Shown here one piece after another: positions 1 through 8,748 of a stretch of 64,000 bases of DNA. The position numbers and the translations under genes are program-made. This stretch comes from Betaproteobacteria bacterium (GTDB lineage Bacteria; Pseudomonadota; Gammaproteobacteria; Burkholderiales; UBA6910). The first letter of the stretch is position 1, and the number at the start of each line of letters is the position of its first letter. The notes under the pieces are model-generated. The model was not told where the DNA came from. It saw only the letters and a program-made list of their open reading frames with translations, and searched no databases. The stretch lies in contig JACPEG010000017.1 in assembly GCA_016183615.1 (NCBI GenBank), forward strand, positions 40,922-104,921. The letters run 5' to 3'.

Positions 1-674
1 TGATCACGGGGCTCAACCCGCGCCCCGGCTCCGCCTTCTCCACCGAAATGCCGCGCTACGTGGTGCCCGACGTGATCGTGCGCAAGCACCGGGGGGTCTG
101 GATCGCGAGCCTCAACCCGGATGCGATGCCGAAGCTCCGGATCAACCGCATGTACGCGGAAATCCTGCAGAGGAGCCGCGAGTCGGGCTACCAGCAGCTG
201 GCCGGCCAGCTGCAGGAAGCGAAGTGGCTCATCAAGAATGTGCAGCAGCGCTTCGAGACCATCCTGCGGGTCTCCCAGGCCATCATCGATCGCCAGCGCC
301 ACTTCTTCGAGCACGGCGAGGTGGCGATGCGGCCGCTGGTGCTGCGGGAGATCGCCGAGGAGCTGGATCTTCACGAATCCACCGTGTCGCGGGTGACCAC
401 CCAGAAGTACATGCTCACGCCGCGGGGCATCTTCGAGCTCAAGTACTTCTTCGGCAGCCACGTGACCACCGAGTCCGGCGGCGCCTGTTCCGCCACCGCG
501 ATCCGGGCGCTCATCAAGCAGCTGATCGGTGCCGAGGATGCGCGCCGGCCGCTCTCCGACAGCCAGATCTCGGAAATCCTGTCCCAGCAAGGCATCGTGG
601 TGGCCCGGCGCACCATCGCCAAGTACCGGGAGTCCATGCAGATCCTGCCGCTGAACCTTCGCAAGTCCCTTTGA
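1..674 (+). CDS. rpoN: RNA polymerase sigma-54 factor, C-terminal part (5' end outside window)
   Basis: The reading frame is open from base 3, so only the last ~223 residues of sigma-54 are present. Visible parts are the LNPRPG segment, the core and DNA-binding region with a helix-turn-helix ([16 protein letters not shown]), and the RpoN box [12 protein letters not shown] near the C-terminus, which contacts the -24 promoter element. Sigma-54 directs RNA polymerase to -24/-12 promoters activated by AAA+ enhancer-binding proteins; one such activator (GlrR-like) is encoded at 37.4-38.7 kb. The gene is followed 14 bases later by hpf, then ptsN, hprK and rapZ, the usual betaproteobacterial order. 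Identity is certain; the true start lies upstream. Confidence 0.97.
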   Translation, partial: ITGLNPRPGSAFSTEMPRYVVPDVIVRKHRGVWIASLNPDAMPKLRINRMYAEILQRSRESGYQQLAGQLQEAKWLIKNVQQRFETILRVSQAIIDRQRHFFEHGEVAMRPLVLREIAEELDLHESTVSRVTTQKYMLTPRGIFELKYFFGSHVTTESGGACSATAIRALIKQLIGAEDARRPLSDSQISEILSQQGIVVARRTIAKYRESMQILPLNLRKSL

Positions 675-688
675 CAAAGGAGCGTTTC

Positions 689-1012
689 ATGAACCTCAAC
701 CTGACCGGTCATCACCTGGAGATCACCCCGGCCATCCGCGACTACGTCAGCGCCAAGCTGGAGCGGATCAACCGGCATTTCGATCACGTGATCGAAGTGA
801 GCGTCGTTCTCTCGGTCGAGAAGCTCAGGCAAAAGGCGGAAGCCAATGTGCACGTGCGCGGCAAGGACATCTTCGTCGAGGCGAAGGACGCCGACATGTA
901 CGCCGCCATCGACGGCCTGGTGGACAAGCTGGACCGGCAGATCCTGCGACACAAGGAAAAGTCCTCCGAGCGCCGCAACGGCAGCAGCATCAAGCATCGC
1001 GTAACGGAATGA
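689..1012 (+). CDS. hpf: Ribosome hibernation promoting factor (short HPF/YfiA family)
   Basis: A 107-residue protein of the sigma-54 modulation/ribosomal S30AE family that binds the decoding site of the 30S subunit and promotes inactive 100S ribosomes in stationary phase. The N-terminus [20 protein letters not shown] and the later [19 protein letters not shown] stretch are typical. It lacks the C-terminal extension of long HPF, so it is the short type. The ATG is preceded by AAGGAG eight bases upstream, which fixes the start. It lies immediately downstream of rpoN, as in many proteobacteria. Confidence 0.95.
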   Translation: MNLNLTGHHLEITPAIRDYVSAKLERINRHFDHVIEVSVVLSVEKLRQKAEANVHVRGKDIFVEAKDADMYAAIDGLVDKLDRQILRHKEKSSERRNGSSIKHRVTE

Positions 1013-1067
1013 CCCCCGGAACCGGCCGAAGCCACGCTGCGCCGGCCCTACTGAACCCGCCTCCATC

Positions 1068-1538
1068 ATGAACCTGATCTCACCCCTGCTTCCGGCGGCC
1101 AACGTCATCCTGGACGTCGAGGCCGGCAGCAAGAAACGGGTATTCGAGCAGGTCGGCCTGCTGTTCGAGAACACCCTGCACATCGCCCGCAGCCAAGTCT
1201 TCGACAGCCTGTTTGCCCGGGAGCGCCTGGGTTCCACCGGGCTCGGCCAGGGGGTAGCCATCCCCCACGGCCGCATCAAGGGCCTGCGGGAGGCCGCGGC
1301 CGCCTTCGTGCGGATGAAAACGCCGATTCCCTTCGACGCGCCCGACGCCAACCCCGTCAACCTGATCTTCGTGCTGCTGGTGCCGGAGAAGGCCACCGAC
1401 CTGCACCTGCAGATCCTTTCGGAGCTGGCGCAGATGTTCTGCGACAAGGCGTTCCGCGACAGCCTGATCGCCGGCAAGGACGCCGCTGAAGTCCACCAGC
1501 TCATCACCCAGTGGGAGCCATGCCGCAAATCAGCGTAG
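1068..1538 (+). CDS. ptsN: PTS IIA-like nitrogen regulatory protein (EIIA-Ntr)
   Basis: A 156-residue PTS EIIA type-2 (mannitol/fructose-like) domain protein. The phosphorylatable histidine is His67 in GVAIPHGRIK. In the nitrogen PTS it receives phosphate from NPr and regulates potassium uptake and other targets instead of transporting sugar. Its 3' end overlaps the start of hprK by 19 bases, so the two are translationally linked. The rpoN-hpf-ptsN-hprK-rapZ block supports the assignment. Confidence 0.95.
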   Translation: MNLISPLLPAANVILDVEAGSKKRVFEQVGLLFENTLHIARSQVFDSLFARERLGSTGLGQGVAIPHGRIKGLREAAAAFVRMKTPIPFDAPDANPVNLIFVLLVPEKATDLHLQILSELAQMFCDKAFRDSLIAGKDAAEVHQLITQWEPCRKSA

Positions 1539-2479
1539 CGCGGCTGTTTGAGGATAACCGGGAGAAGCTGGGCTTCACCTGGGTCGCCGGGAAGGAGGGC
1601 GCCGCCAGGGTGCTCGACAGCGATCTCCTCGCCGCTTCCACCAAGGGCCTGATCGGTCACCTCAACGTCATCCATCCCAACTGGATCCAGGTCATCAGTG
1701 CCTCCGAGAGCGACTACGCCAACAAGCTCGACAGCGAGCGCATGCGGCACGTCATGGAGCAGCTGGCGGCGGGAGCGCCGGTTTGCCTCATCGTGGCGGG
1801 CGTGGAAGGCGCACCCGATGCGCTTCGGAAATTCGCGGAGGCGTCACAGACGCCGTTGCTGCATTCGCCCAAGCCCAGCCTGGAGATGATGTGGCTGCTG
1901 CGCCACTACATGGCCAAGGCGCTCGCCGAGTCCTCCACCTTGCACGGCGTGTTCCTGGATGTGCTGGGCATGGGGGTGCTCATCACCGGCGAGTCCGGCG
2001 TGGGCAAGAGCGAGCTGGGCCTGGAGCTCATCTCCCGCGGCTCGGGGCTGGTGGCCGACGACATCGTGGAACTCTACCGGGTCGCCCCCGAAACCCTGGA
2101 AGGCCGCTGTCCGCCGCTGCTCAGGGACTTCCTGGAGGTGCGCGGCCTGGGCGTCCTCAACATCCGCACCATCTTCGGCGAGACCGCGGTGCGTCCCAGG
2201 AAGAACCTGAAGCTCATCGTCCAGCTGGAAAAGCCCGCCGGGTCGGAGCTGCCGCCGCTCGAGCGCCTGCCGCTCAAGCCCACCATCGAGGACATCGTGG
2301 GCGTAAAAATCCGCAAGGTGATCATCCCGGTGGCCGCCGGCCGCAACCTCGCCGTGCTGGTGGAGGCCGCGGTGCGCAATACCATCCTGCAGCTGCGCGG
2401 CATCGACAGCACGCTGGAATTCCTTTCCCGCCACGAACTGCACATGAACGATGCCGGCGAGCACAAACCCGAGAAATGA
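1520..2479 (+). CDS. hprK: HPr kinase/phosphorylase
   Basis: About 319 residues from ATG 1520; a GTG at 1511 is an alternative, and GGGAG lies just before the ATG. The enzyme phosphorylates and dephosphorylates a serine of HPr. Walker A is GESGVGKS near residue 158, and the family signature [15 protein letters not shown] follows about 50 residues later. The N-terminal ~130 residues form the MurF-like domain typical of HprK. In proteobacteria the kinase sits next to ptsN and rapZ and is thought to connect PTS signalling with regulation, not with classical catabolite repression. The 3' end overlaps rapZ by 29 bases. Confidence 0.95.
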   Translation: MPQISVARLFEDNREKLGFTWVAGKEGAARVLDSDLLAASTKGLIGHLNVIHPNWIQVISASESDYANKLDSERMRHVMEQLAAGAPVCLIVAGVEGAPDALRKFAEASQTPLLHSPKPSLEMMWLLRHYMAKALAESSTLHGVFLDVLGMGVLITGESGVGKSELGLELISRGSGLVADDIVELYRVAPETLEGRCPPLLRDFLEVRGLGVLNIRTIFGETAVRPRKNLKLIVQLEKPAGSELPPLERLPLKPTIEDIVGVKIRKVIIPVAAGRNLAVLVEAAVRNTILQLRGIDSTLEFLSRHELHMNDAGEHKPEK

Positions 2480-3332
2480 GGACGTACAGCTCATCCTGGT
2501 GAGCGGGCTCTCGGGCTCCGGCAAGAGCATCGCGCTCAACGTGCTGGAGGATGCCGGCTACTACTGCGTGGACAACCTGCCCGCGCTGCTGCTGCCGCAG
2601 GTCACCGGTTATCTGCAGCACGCCGGTTATACGCGGGTCGCGGTGGCCATTGACGTGCGCGGCGGAGAGACCGTGAACGAGCTGCCGGGGCTGGTGGCGG
2701 GATTGCAGGATCGCGGCATGGATGCGCGGGTGATTTTCCTCGAAACCAAGACCGACACTCTGGTCAAGCGCTTCTCAGAAACCCGGCGCCGCCATCCCCT
2801 GAGCGGCGCGGGCCGCACCCTCACGGAGTGCATCGAGCGCGAACGGGAAATGCTCGCCGACATCGGCGCCCTGGGGCAGCGCATCGACACCTCGGAGCTC
2901 TCGCCCAACACCCTGAGAACCTGGATCGGGGACCTGATCCGGGTGGATCGCTCGCGGCTCACGCTGCTGTTCCAGTCGTTTGCCTTCAAGCACGGGCTGC
3001 CGCTGGATGCCGACCTGGTGTTCGACGTGCGCTGCCTGCCCAATCCCCATTACGACCCGAAGCTGCGGCCGCTCACCGGGAAAGACGCGGCGGTGGCGGC
3101 CTTCATCGAGAGCGACGCCGGCTCCCGGCGCATGTTCGGCGACATCCGGGAGTTCCTGGAAAACTGGCTGCCGTGCTACGTGGCGGATAACCGCAGCTAC
3201 CTCACGGTGGCCTTGGGCTGCACCGGCGGCCAGCACCGCTCGGTGTATTTCACCGAGCGGCTGGCGCGCCATTTCCAGACCGGTTTCCAGGTGCTGGTGC
3301 GGCACAGGGAGCTGGAAACCCGTGAGGGGTGA
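2451..3332 (+). CDS. rapZ: RNase adapter protein RapZ (nucleotide-binding, YvcJ family)
   Basis: A 293-residue P-loop protein with Walker A GLSGSGKS near residues 20-27. Its C-terminal domain carries the diagnostic [20 protein letters not shown]. In enterobacteria RapZ delivers the GlmZ small RNA to RNase E and so sets GlmS levels. A glm small RNA system cannot be seen here, so the target in this organism is unknown. The stop codon TGA (3330-3332) falls inside a dispersed repeat, so the repeat sits directly at the gene end. Confidence 0.93.
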   Translation: MPASTNPRNEDVQLILVSGLSGSGKSIALNVLEDAGYYCVDNLPALLLPQVTGYLQHAGYTRVAVAIDVRGGETVNELPGLVAGLQDRGMDARVIFLETKTDTLVKRFSETRRRHPLSGAGRTLTECIEREREMLADIGALGQRIDTSELSPNTLRTWIGDLIRVDRSRLTLLFQSFAFKHGLPLDADLVFDVRCLPNPHYDPKLRPLTGKDAAVAAFIESDAGSRRMFGDIREFLENWLPCYVADNRSYLTVALGCTGGQHRSVYFTERLARHFQTGFQVLVRHRELETREG

Positions 3333-3418
3333 ACCGTAAACGGTGAACAGTGAACAGTAAACCGCACACTCCGCTGCCTGCCGGTGACCGGTTTACCGTT
3401 CACCGTTTACTGTTCACG
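3328..3418. repeat. Dispersed palindromic repeat, GTAAACGGTGAACAG type, copy 1
   Basis: The left arm is built of iterated GTGAAC/GTAAAC units (3328-3362). A spacer of about 28 bases follows, and then the right arm (3391-3418) is the inverted complement (GTTTACCGTTCACCGTTTAC). A related copy lies at 29256-29326. In both places the TGA of the first TGAAC unit is the stop codon of the upstream gene. It can form a long hairpin in RNA. Confidence 0.85.
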
Positions 3419-3781
3419 CATTTGGTGAGGCCCGGCGACTGGGCCGTGATTTTTGTGGCGGCGCTCGCGGTGGCCTGGCTGTTTGCGGCGCTTTGGCAGG
3501 GCGGGCCGGCCAGGCGCGCGGTGATTCGCAGCGGCGGCCAGGTGTTCGCGGAAGTCCCGCTCGACCGGGACCGCACGCTGCGCGTTCCGGGCCCGCTGGG
3601 CGACAGCGTCATCGCTGTCCGCGCCGGGCGGGCCCGGGTGGAGGCCGATCCGAGCCCGCGCCAGTACTGCGTCAAGCAGGGATGGCTCGCGCGCCCGGGC
3701 GACGTCGCCGTGTGCCTGCCCAACCAGGTGAGCGTCGAACTGGCGGGAGGCGCCAAGGCCTATGACTCGCTCAGCTACTGA
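3350..3781 (+). CDS. NusG domain II-containing membrane-anchored protein
   Basis: 143 residues from GTG 3350, but the first ~25 codons read through the palindromic repeat. The native start may therefore be GTG 3425 (118 residues), beginning at the RPGDW stretch. A transmembrane segment (VIFVAALAVAWLFAALW) is followed by an extracytoplasmic beta-rich domain. It ends in QYCVKQGWLARPGDVAVCLPN, typical of stand-alone NusG-domain-II (DUF1312) proteins. This family is commonly encoded directly before a Gx-type (HepT/PF07456) transporter, as here. A cofactor-handling role has been suggested from context only; the biochemical function is unknown. Confidence 0.8.
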   Translation: MNSKPHTPLPAGDRFTVHRLLFTHLVRPGDWAVIFVAALAVAWLFAALWQGGPARRAVIRSGGQVFAEVPLDRDRTLRVPGPLGDSVIAVRAGRARVEADPSPRQYCVKQGWLARPGDVAVCLPNQVSVELAGGAKAYDSLSY

Positions 3782-3782
3782 C

Positions 3783-3856
3783 GAGAAAGTCGCGCAGCGA
3801 CTCACGAACCTCCCCTCTCCCGCACGCGGGAGAGGGGGCAGGGGTGAGGGAACGAT
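3783..3856 (+). repeat. Dispersed repeat with CCCTCTCCCGC palindrome, copy 1
   Basis: The sequence runs AAGTCGCGCAGCGACT, then CTCCCCTCTCCCGC/GCGGGAGAGGGGG as an inverted repeat, then GGGGTGAGGG. The same arrangement occurs in the opposite orientation at 34360-34426. It keeps an open frame into the following gene, giving a spurious N-terminal extension rich in Pro, Gly and Arg. Confidence 0.8.
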
Positions 3857-3857
3857 C

Positions 3858-4445
3858 ATGGCGGGCGACGACGTTCATGAATTCGGAGAGACGCGCAACG
3901 CCATGATCGTTAGGCTCGCGGCCACGGCCGAGGACCATCGCATCAGCCGGCTGGCGGCCGCCGCCATCGGGCTCGCGGTGCTGGAGGCCGGCATTCCCTC
4001 GCCGCTGCCCGGGATCAAGCCCGGGCTCGCGAACATCGTGGTGCTGATCGTGCTGGCCCGTTACGGTTTCCGGGCCGCGGCATGGGTGTCGCTGCTGCGG
4101 GTGGTGGCGGGCAGCCTCATCCTCGGCAACTTCCTGTCACCGGGATTTTTCCTGAGCTTTACCGGCGCGGTGTTCAGCCTCGCGGCCCTGGGATTTGGGG
4201 CCCGGCTCCCGGAAACGCTTTTCGGGCCCGTCACCCACAGCGTGCTGGCCTCCTTCGCCCACATCGCCGGACAGCTGCTGGTCGCGTATTTCTGGCTCGT
4301 TCCCCACCCCGGGATCGTCTACCTGGTTCCGGTATTCGCCGCCGCCGCCCTGCTGTTCGGCGCGGTGAACGGCCTGGTGGCGGCCCGTTTCCTCGCGCCG
4401 CGGGAAATGCGGCAGGCCGCAGGCGTCGTCCATGGATCGGCCTAG
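3858..4445 (+). CDS. Gx transporter family membrane protein (PF07456, HepT-like)
   Basis: About 195 residues from ATG 3858, which has GAGGG eight bases upstream; ATG 3903 is a later alternative. It is an integral membrane protein with five or more hydrophobic helices and the family hallmark PSPLPGIKPGLANIVVLIVL near the N-terminus. The family was once annotated as heptaprenyl diphosphate synthase component I, but the fold is that of an ECF S-component-like transporter and the substrate is not established. It follows the NusG-II protein and overlaps ubiX by 14 bases. The open frame extends upstream to 3762, but that part is repeat sequence. Confidence 0.8.
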   Translation: MAGDDVHEFGETRNAMIVRLAATAEDHRISRLAAAAIGLAVLEAGIPSPLPGIKPGLANIVVLIVLARYGFRAAAWVSLLRVVAGSLILGNFLSPGFFLSFTGAVFSLAALGFGARLPETLFGPVTHSVLASFAHIAGQLLVAYFWLVPHPGIVYLVPVFAAAALLFGAVNGLVAARFLAPREMRQAAGVVHGSA

Positions 4446-5070
4446 GACCATCTGCCTCGCCTTCACCGGCGCTTCCGGCATGCCCTACGGCATCCGGCTG
4501 CTGGAGCAACTGCTGAAGAGCGGGCAGCGGGTCTGGCTCCTGTACTCCCAGGTGGCCCAGATCGTGGCCCAGCAGGAAATGGAGCTGGCGCTGCCTTCCC
4601 GGCCCAGGGAGGCGGAGGCGTTTTTCACCGGGCGATTCAAGGCAGCGCCCGGGCAGCTCCAGGTGTTCGGCAGGGAAGAGTGGTTCGCGCCGGTCGCCTC
4701 GGGCTCCAATGCGCCCGACGCCATGGTGGTCTGTCCCTGCACCATGGGGACGCTGGCCGCCATCAGCGCGGGCCTGGCCCAGAACCTGATCGAGCGCGCC
4801 GCCGACGGGGTGCTGAAGGAGAGCCGCAAGCTCGTCCTGGTGCCGCGGGAGACGCCGCTTTCGGCGATTCACCTGGAGAACATGCTGCGGCTCACCCGCG
4901 CCGGCGCGGTAATTCTCCCCGCCAATCCCGGCTTCTATCATCATCCGCGGTCGGTGGACGACCTGGTGGATTTCGTGGTGGCGCGGGTGCTCGATCAACT
5001 GGGGGTGCCCAACGATCTCATGCGACGCTGGGGCGCCGAGCGCTCACCCGGCTCCCAGGAAGAAAGCTAG
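4432..5070 (+). CDS. ubiX: Flavin prenyltransferase UbiX
   Basis: 212 residues of the UbiX/Pad1 flavoprotein family. It prenylates FMN with dimethylallyl phosphate to make the prenyl-FMN cofactor of UbiD decarboxylases in ubiquinone biosynthesis. Visible signatures are FTGASGMPYGIRLLE at the N-terminus (FMN binding), VVCPCTMGTLAAIS, and LVPRETPLSAIHLENML followed by PANPGFYHHP. It is probably cotranscribed with the two membrane genes upstream. No ubiD is present in the window. Confidence 0.95.
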   Translation: MDRPRTICLAFTGASGMPYGIRLLEQLLKSGQRVWLLYSQVAQIVAQQEMELALPSRPREAEAFFTGRFKAAPGQLQVFGREEWFAPVASGSNAPDAMVVCPCTMGTLAAISAGLAQNLIERAADGVLKESRKLVLVPRETPLSAIHLENMLRLTRAGAVILPANPGFYHHPRSVDDLVDFVVARVLDQLGVPNDLMRRWGAERSPGSQEES

Positions 5071-5088
5071 AATGAACCTAAACCTTGG

Positions 5089-5233
5089 TTCAACCACGGG
5101 GGACACGGGGAGCAGAGGGAAATTCAACGTGTTGCCGATAAATCTTGATACACCCGGTGAGTGGCGCCCGCCGTTTCCCCACTGGGCAGTTCTCCGTTGT
5201 TTTTCCCCGTGCTCCCCGTGGTTAACTGCTTTT
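5089..5233 (+). repeat. Dispersed 145-bp repeat (CAACCACGGGGGACACGGGGA type), copy 1
   Basis: This block fills most of the ubiX-LonN intergenic gap. It starts with TTCAACCACGGGGGACACGG and ends with CCCCGTGCTCCCCGTGGTTAAC, so its ends are inverted repeats of each other. The interior includes GGTGGCGCCCG-like sequence and TTTCCCCA. A clearly related copy runs on the opposite strand at 8858-8991, matching over the full length including the interior. No coding potential is visible. Confidence 0.85.
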
Positions 5234-5300
5234 TCCAGGATGAACCCTGGGCGCGGCGGCCTCGGGCCGCAGCCGCTCCCATCAACCGGCCGGGCGTTCC

Positions 5301-5927
5301 ATGGCGATATTTGACTTCCTGAAGGGCGCGAAAGATACCGGCGTCCGCGAAGTATCCATCTTTCCGCTGAACACGGTTCTGTTCCCGGGCGCCATTCTTC
5401 CGCTCAAGGTTTTCGAGCAGCGCTACATCGAGATGACCAAGACCTGTCTCAAGGACGACGTGCCGTTCGGGGTCTGCCTGATCAAGGAGGGTGCCGAGGT
5501 GGGCGACCCGGCAGTGCCGCAGGAAGTGGGCTGCCTCGCGTCCATTCTGGAGTGGGACATGCAGCAGCTCGGAATCTTCCACCTGAAGACCCTCGGCAGC
5601 CAGCGCTTTCGCATCGTCGACCGGGAGATGGCGGAAAGCGGCCTCATCACCGCCCGGGTGGAGTTGATCCAGGACGAGGTCGAGTCCGGCGTGCCCGACG
5701 AGGACAAGGCCTGTGTCGCCGTGCTCAAGCTCATCGTGGAACGGCTGGGCGAGGAGCATTTCCATCCGCCGTTCCGCTTCGACGACGCCGCCTGGGTCGG
5801 CTACCGCCTCGCCGAAGTGCTGCCCATCAAGCTCGCGGCCAAGCAGAAGCTGCTGGAGCTCACCGACAGCCGCATCCGGCTGCAGGTGCTGCACAAGTTC
5901 CTCGCCCAGCAGGGGCTCGCCACCTGA
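5301..5927 (+). CDS. Lon substrate-binding (N-terminal) domain protein
   Basis: 208 residues consisting only of a Lon N-terminal (LAN/PUA-like) domain. The hallmarks are VSIFPLNTVLFPGAILPLKV near the start and later FGVCLIKEGAEVG. No AAA+ or protease domain follows, so it is a stand-alone LonN protein, not Lon. Such proteins are common in beta- and gammaproteobacteria and may bind substrates or partner proteins, but their role is not established. It is preceded by the dispersed repeat and followed by another, so it appears to be a single-gene unit. Confidence 0.85.
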   Translation: MAIFDFLKGAKDTGVREVSIFPLNTVLFPGAILPLKVFEQRYIEMTKTCLKDDVPFGVCLIKEGAEVGDPAVPQEVGCLASILEWDMQQLGIFHLKTLGSQRFRIVDREMAESGLITARVELIQDEVESGVPDEDKACVAVLKLIVERLGEEHFHPPFRFDDAAWVGYRLAEVLPIKLAAKQKLLELTDSRIRLQVLHKFLAQQGLAT

Positions 5928-5971
5928 AACGCTGGGCGCAACGGGCAACCCGCGGAACCTACCCGTAACCT

Positions 5972-6043
5972 CGTAGGTTGGGCTTCGCCTGCGAAGCCCA
6001 ACAATCATACGGCACCTGGAATGTTGGGCATGAATGCCCAACC
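5972..6043. repeat. Dispersed GTAGGTTGGGC repeat, copy 1
   Basis: GTAGGTTGGGCTTCGCCTGC and GAAGCCCAAC form a first hairpin, followed by TGTTGGGCATGAATGCCCAACCTAC as a second. The same element with different interior sequence lies at 63269-63340. Its right end supplies the TAG stop codon of the phosphatase-like gene on the minus strand. Confidence 0.85.
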
Positions 6044-6495
6044 TACGCCGGGTCCCGGGCCATCATTCTCAGGCCGCCGATCATGCCTTCCACTCTTGCC
6101 CTGATGCGGTCCCGCAGCTCCGAGTAGGCCTGCGCCCCGGCTCCGGCATCGGGCGCCGGAAAGGGGAAAAAACGCCGCTGCGCACCAGGCCGCGAGGGCG
6201 GGCAGTTGCGCTCCGCAGTCTCGTCCAGGGTAATCACCAGGTCCGCCCATGCGACAAGCTCCGGGTCCAGCGCCGTCGCGGGCCGGTCGCCAAGCTCAAT
6301 GCCCGCTTCGGCCATGCAGGAGATGACGGAAGGATCGAGGATGGTGGGCGCAATCCCGGCGGAGCGAGCCTCCATCACGTCCGCGCCGAGCGCGTTGGCA
6401 AAGGCCTCCGCCATCCGGGAACTCGCCCCGTCGTCGCGGCACACGAACAGAATGCGCGCCCTGCGCTTGTAACCCATTCGGGGTAGCCCGGCCAA
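6043..6495 (-). CDS. Low-molecular-weight phosphatase/ArsC-like protein with altered active-site loop
   Basis: 150 residues; ATG at 6477 is an alternative start. The LMW protein tyrosine phosphatase/arsenate reductase fold is recognisable: a beta strand into Cys19, then MAEAFANALG, then ARSAGIAP, WADLVITLDE and a C-terminal helix. The catalytic P-loop should be C-x5-R-S. Here it reads CRDDGASSR, with Ser25 where the phosphate-binding Arg is expected and an Arg two residues later. The nucleophilic Cys is kept. The protein may be inactive, have shifted chemistry, or bind an oxyanion without catalysis. No ars operon genes are nearby. Confidence 0.7.
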   Translation of the reverse strand: MAGLPRMGYKRRARILFVCRDDGASSRMAEAFANALGADVMEARSAGIAPTILDPSVISCMAEAGIELGDRPATALDPELVAWADLVITLDETAERNCPPSRPGAQRRFFPFPAPDAGAGAQAYSELRDRIRARVEGMIGGLRMMARDPA

Positions 6496-6589
6496 AACGT
6501 CGAAGTCACTGCGGCGGCCCAGTATACTCCCGGCACGAACCGCCCGGCCCGACCGGGGTCAAAACCATCACGGTTCCGGAGGAGATGCC

Positions 6590-7624
6590 ATGAATCCAGT
6601 GTTGCGCCTGCTGCTGGTTGCGGGGATGACCCTCCTCGCCGCGCCCCTTTCCCTGGCCCAGTCCATCCGGCCGGCCGAACCCTATCGCCACGACGCGGAC
6701 CTGCCCGGCTGGTTCAAGGAGAGCTTTCTCGACCTTTCCGCCGACATCAAGGAGGCCGCCCGGGAAAAGAAGCGCCTCATGCTCTATTTCGGCCAGGATG
6801 GCTGCCCCTACTGCGCAGAGCTGATGCGGGTCAACTTCCGCCAGAAGGACATCGTGGACAAGACGCGCTCGCGGTTCGAGGCCATCGCCCTCAACATCTG
6901 GGGCGACCGCGAGGTCAACTGGGTGGACGGGAAGAGCTACATCGAGAAGGATTTCGCCGCAGCCCTCAAGGTCCAGTTCACGCCGACCTTGCTGTTCCTC
7001 GACGAGCGGGGCGAGGTGGCGCTGCGGGTGAACGGCTACTTCCCGCCCCACAAGTTCCACGCCGCGCTGGATTACGCGAGCGGCAAGGCGCCGGCCGGCA
7101 TTCGCTTCGCGGATTACCTCAAGACCGCCGCGCGAGAACCGGCGAGCGGCGTGTTGCACGACGAGCCGTTTTTCGTGAAGCCCCCCTTCGACCTGCGCCG
7201 CAGCGGAAAATCCGCGGGCAGGCTGCTCGCGGTGGTGTTCGAGCAGAAGGACTGCGCGGCCTGCGACGAGCTGCACAAGGATGGCTTCAGGAACCGGGAT
7301 GTCGCCGCGCTGGTGCGCAAATTCGACGTGGCGCGGCTCGCGCTGTTCGGCAACGCCAAGGTGGTAACGCCGCAGGGCAAGACCCTGACCGAGGAGGAGT
7401 GGGGCCGCGGGCTCAATGTCGGCTACACCCCCTCCATTGTGTTCTTCGACGCCAAGGGCAAGGAAGTGCATCGCATCGAGGCCTACCTCAAGCCCTTCCA
7501 TCTGGCATCGAGCTTCGACTACGTGGCCAGCGGCGCCTATCTCACCCAGCCCAGTTTCCAGCGCTTCCTCCAGACCCGGGCCGAGGGCATTCGCTCCGGG
7601 GGCGGGCAGGTCAATCTCTGGTAA
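6590..7624 (+). CDS. Secreted protein with two thioredoxin-like domains
   Basis: 344 residues with a Sec signal peptide (cleavage probably after SLAQ, ~residue 24). The first thioredoxin-like domain has CPYC at 72-75 and a cis-Pro in FTPTLLF. The second has CAAC at 222-225 and its own cis-Pro in YTPSIVFF. Both resemble SoxW/thioredoxin_7-type domains that act on periplasmic disulfides, for example in sulfur oxidation or cytochrome c maturation. Two redox-active domains in one chain suggest electron relay or two substrates. It stands alone between the phosphatase-like gene and mutY; no Dsb membrane partner is adjacent. Confidence 0.75.
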   Translation: MNPVLRLLLVAGMTLLAAPLSLAQSIRPAEPYRHDADLPGWFKESFLDLSADIKEAAREKKRLMLYFGQDGCPYCAELMRVNFRQKDIVDKTRSRFEAIALNIWGDREVNWVDGKSYIEKDFAAALKVQFTPTLLFLDERGEVALRVNGYFPPHKFHAALDYASGKAPAGIRFADYLKTAAREPASGVLHDEPFFVKPPFDLRRSGKSAGRLLAVVFEQKDCAACDELHKDGFRNRDVAALVRKFDVARLALFGNAKVVTPQGKTLTEEEWGRGLNVGYTPSIVFFDAKGKEVHRIEAYLKPFHLASSFDYVASGAYLTQPSFQRFLQTRAEGIRSGGGQVNLW

Positions 7625-7687
7625 CGGGAAAAACGCGGCACTTGGATCCGCTGCGTGAGACTCATCCGGGGTCGCGGACGCATTCCT

Positions 7688-8737
7688 CTACGTCCTTCCG
7701 AGCGCCTGCAGCAGCTTTTTCATCGGTGCGGGAAGCGCGGCGCCGGAGATATCCTCCAGGTCGAGCCACAGCCGCCCCGGTTGTTCCGCCCGCGGAATCA
7801 GCCGCCGCACGCGTGCAACCTGCGGATGAATGCGCAGCCGGAAGTGGGTGAACCCATGTTCCACCGGCGCGAGCGGCGTCACCTCCACCACTTCGACGCC
7901 CAGCTGCCGTGCGCAATAATCCGCGGCGTCTTCCCGTGGCGGGAGCTCCGGCAGGCACCACAGTCCGCCCCACACACCCGTCGGCGGGCGCTTTTCCAGC
8001 ATCACCTCCCCCTTGCGCAACAACGCGAGAAAGGCCGCATCCCGCAGGGGAATGGTCTTGCGGGGCCTGGCTGCCGGCAACTCGGCGCTGCGGCCGGTGG
8101 CGAAAGCGGCGCATTCTTTCGGAACCGGACATTGTCCGCAAAGCGGAGCGCGGCGCAGGCACACCGTCGCTCCCAGATCCATGAGGGCCTGGGTATAGGT
8201 CTCGACGTCGCGCGCCGGCAACAGGAACTCGGCCCGCTCCCAAAGCGCATTTTCCACCGCCTTGGTCCCGGAGTAGCCCTCGATGCCGAAAAAACGCGCC
8301 AATACGCGCTTCACGTTGCCATCGAGGATGGCCCTGCGCTCGCCGAAGGCAAATGCCGCAATGGCCGCGGCGGTGGAGCGTCCCACGCCTGGCAGGGTCG
8401 CGATGTCCTCGAACTGCCGGGGGAATCGGCCACCGTGCTGCTCGAGCATGAGCCGCGCCGCGCGATGCAGGTTGCGGCCCCGGGCGTAGTAGCCGAGCCC
8501 GGCCCATAGTGCGAGCACCCGGTCGGGATCGGCCCGGGCCAGGCGCTTCAGATCGGGGAACTCCTCCATGAAACGGGTGAAATACGGGATGACCGTCGTC
8601 ACCCGGGTCTGCTGCAGCATGATTTCCGAGACCCAGATGCGATAGGGATCGCGTGTGGCCTGCCATGGCAGGTCGTGGCGGCCGTGGCGCTTCTGCCAGG
8701 CGATGAGCCTCTTGGCGAAGTTTGTCGTTCCAGTCAT
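7688..8737 (-). CDS. mutY: A/G-specific adenine glycosylase MutY
   Basis: 349 residues. The glycosylase removes adenine mispaired with 8-oxoguanine. Visible features are the N-terminal WQKRHGRHDLPWQ, the helix-hairpin-helix LPGVGRSTAAAIAAFAFGE with the catalytic Asp segment after it, and the 4Fe-4S ligands Cys-x6-Cys-x2-Cys-x5-Cys in CLRRAPLCGQCPVPKEC. The C-terminal NUDIX-like domain (from ~residue 225) recognises 8-oxoG. The gene is monocistronic on the minus strand, with a repeat-filled region upstream. Confidence 0.95.
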   Translation of the reverse strand: MTGTTNFAKRLIAWQKRHGRHDLPWQATRDPYRIWVSEIMLQQTRVTTVIPYFTRFMEEFPDLKRLARADPDRVLALWAGLGYYARGRNLHRAARLMLEQHGGRFPRQFEDIATLPGVGRSTAAAIAAFAFGERRAILDGNVKRVLARFFGIEGYSGTKAVENALWERAEFLLPARDVETYTQALMDLGATVCLRRAPLCGQCPVPKECAAFATGRSAELPAARPRKTIPLRDAAFLALLRKGEVMLEKRPPTGVWGGLWCLPELPPREDAADYCARQLGVEVVEVTPLAPVEHGFTHFRLRIHPQVARVRRLIPRAEQPGRLWLDLEDISGAALPAPMKKLLQALGRT

Positions 8738-8748
8738 GGCTCAGTTCT

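Noticed and set aside
5072..5314. Short open frame between ubiX and the LonN gene
   Set aside because: It lies entirely in the 145-bp dispersed repeat.
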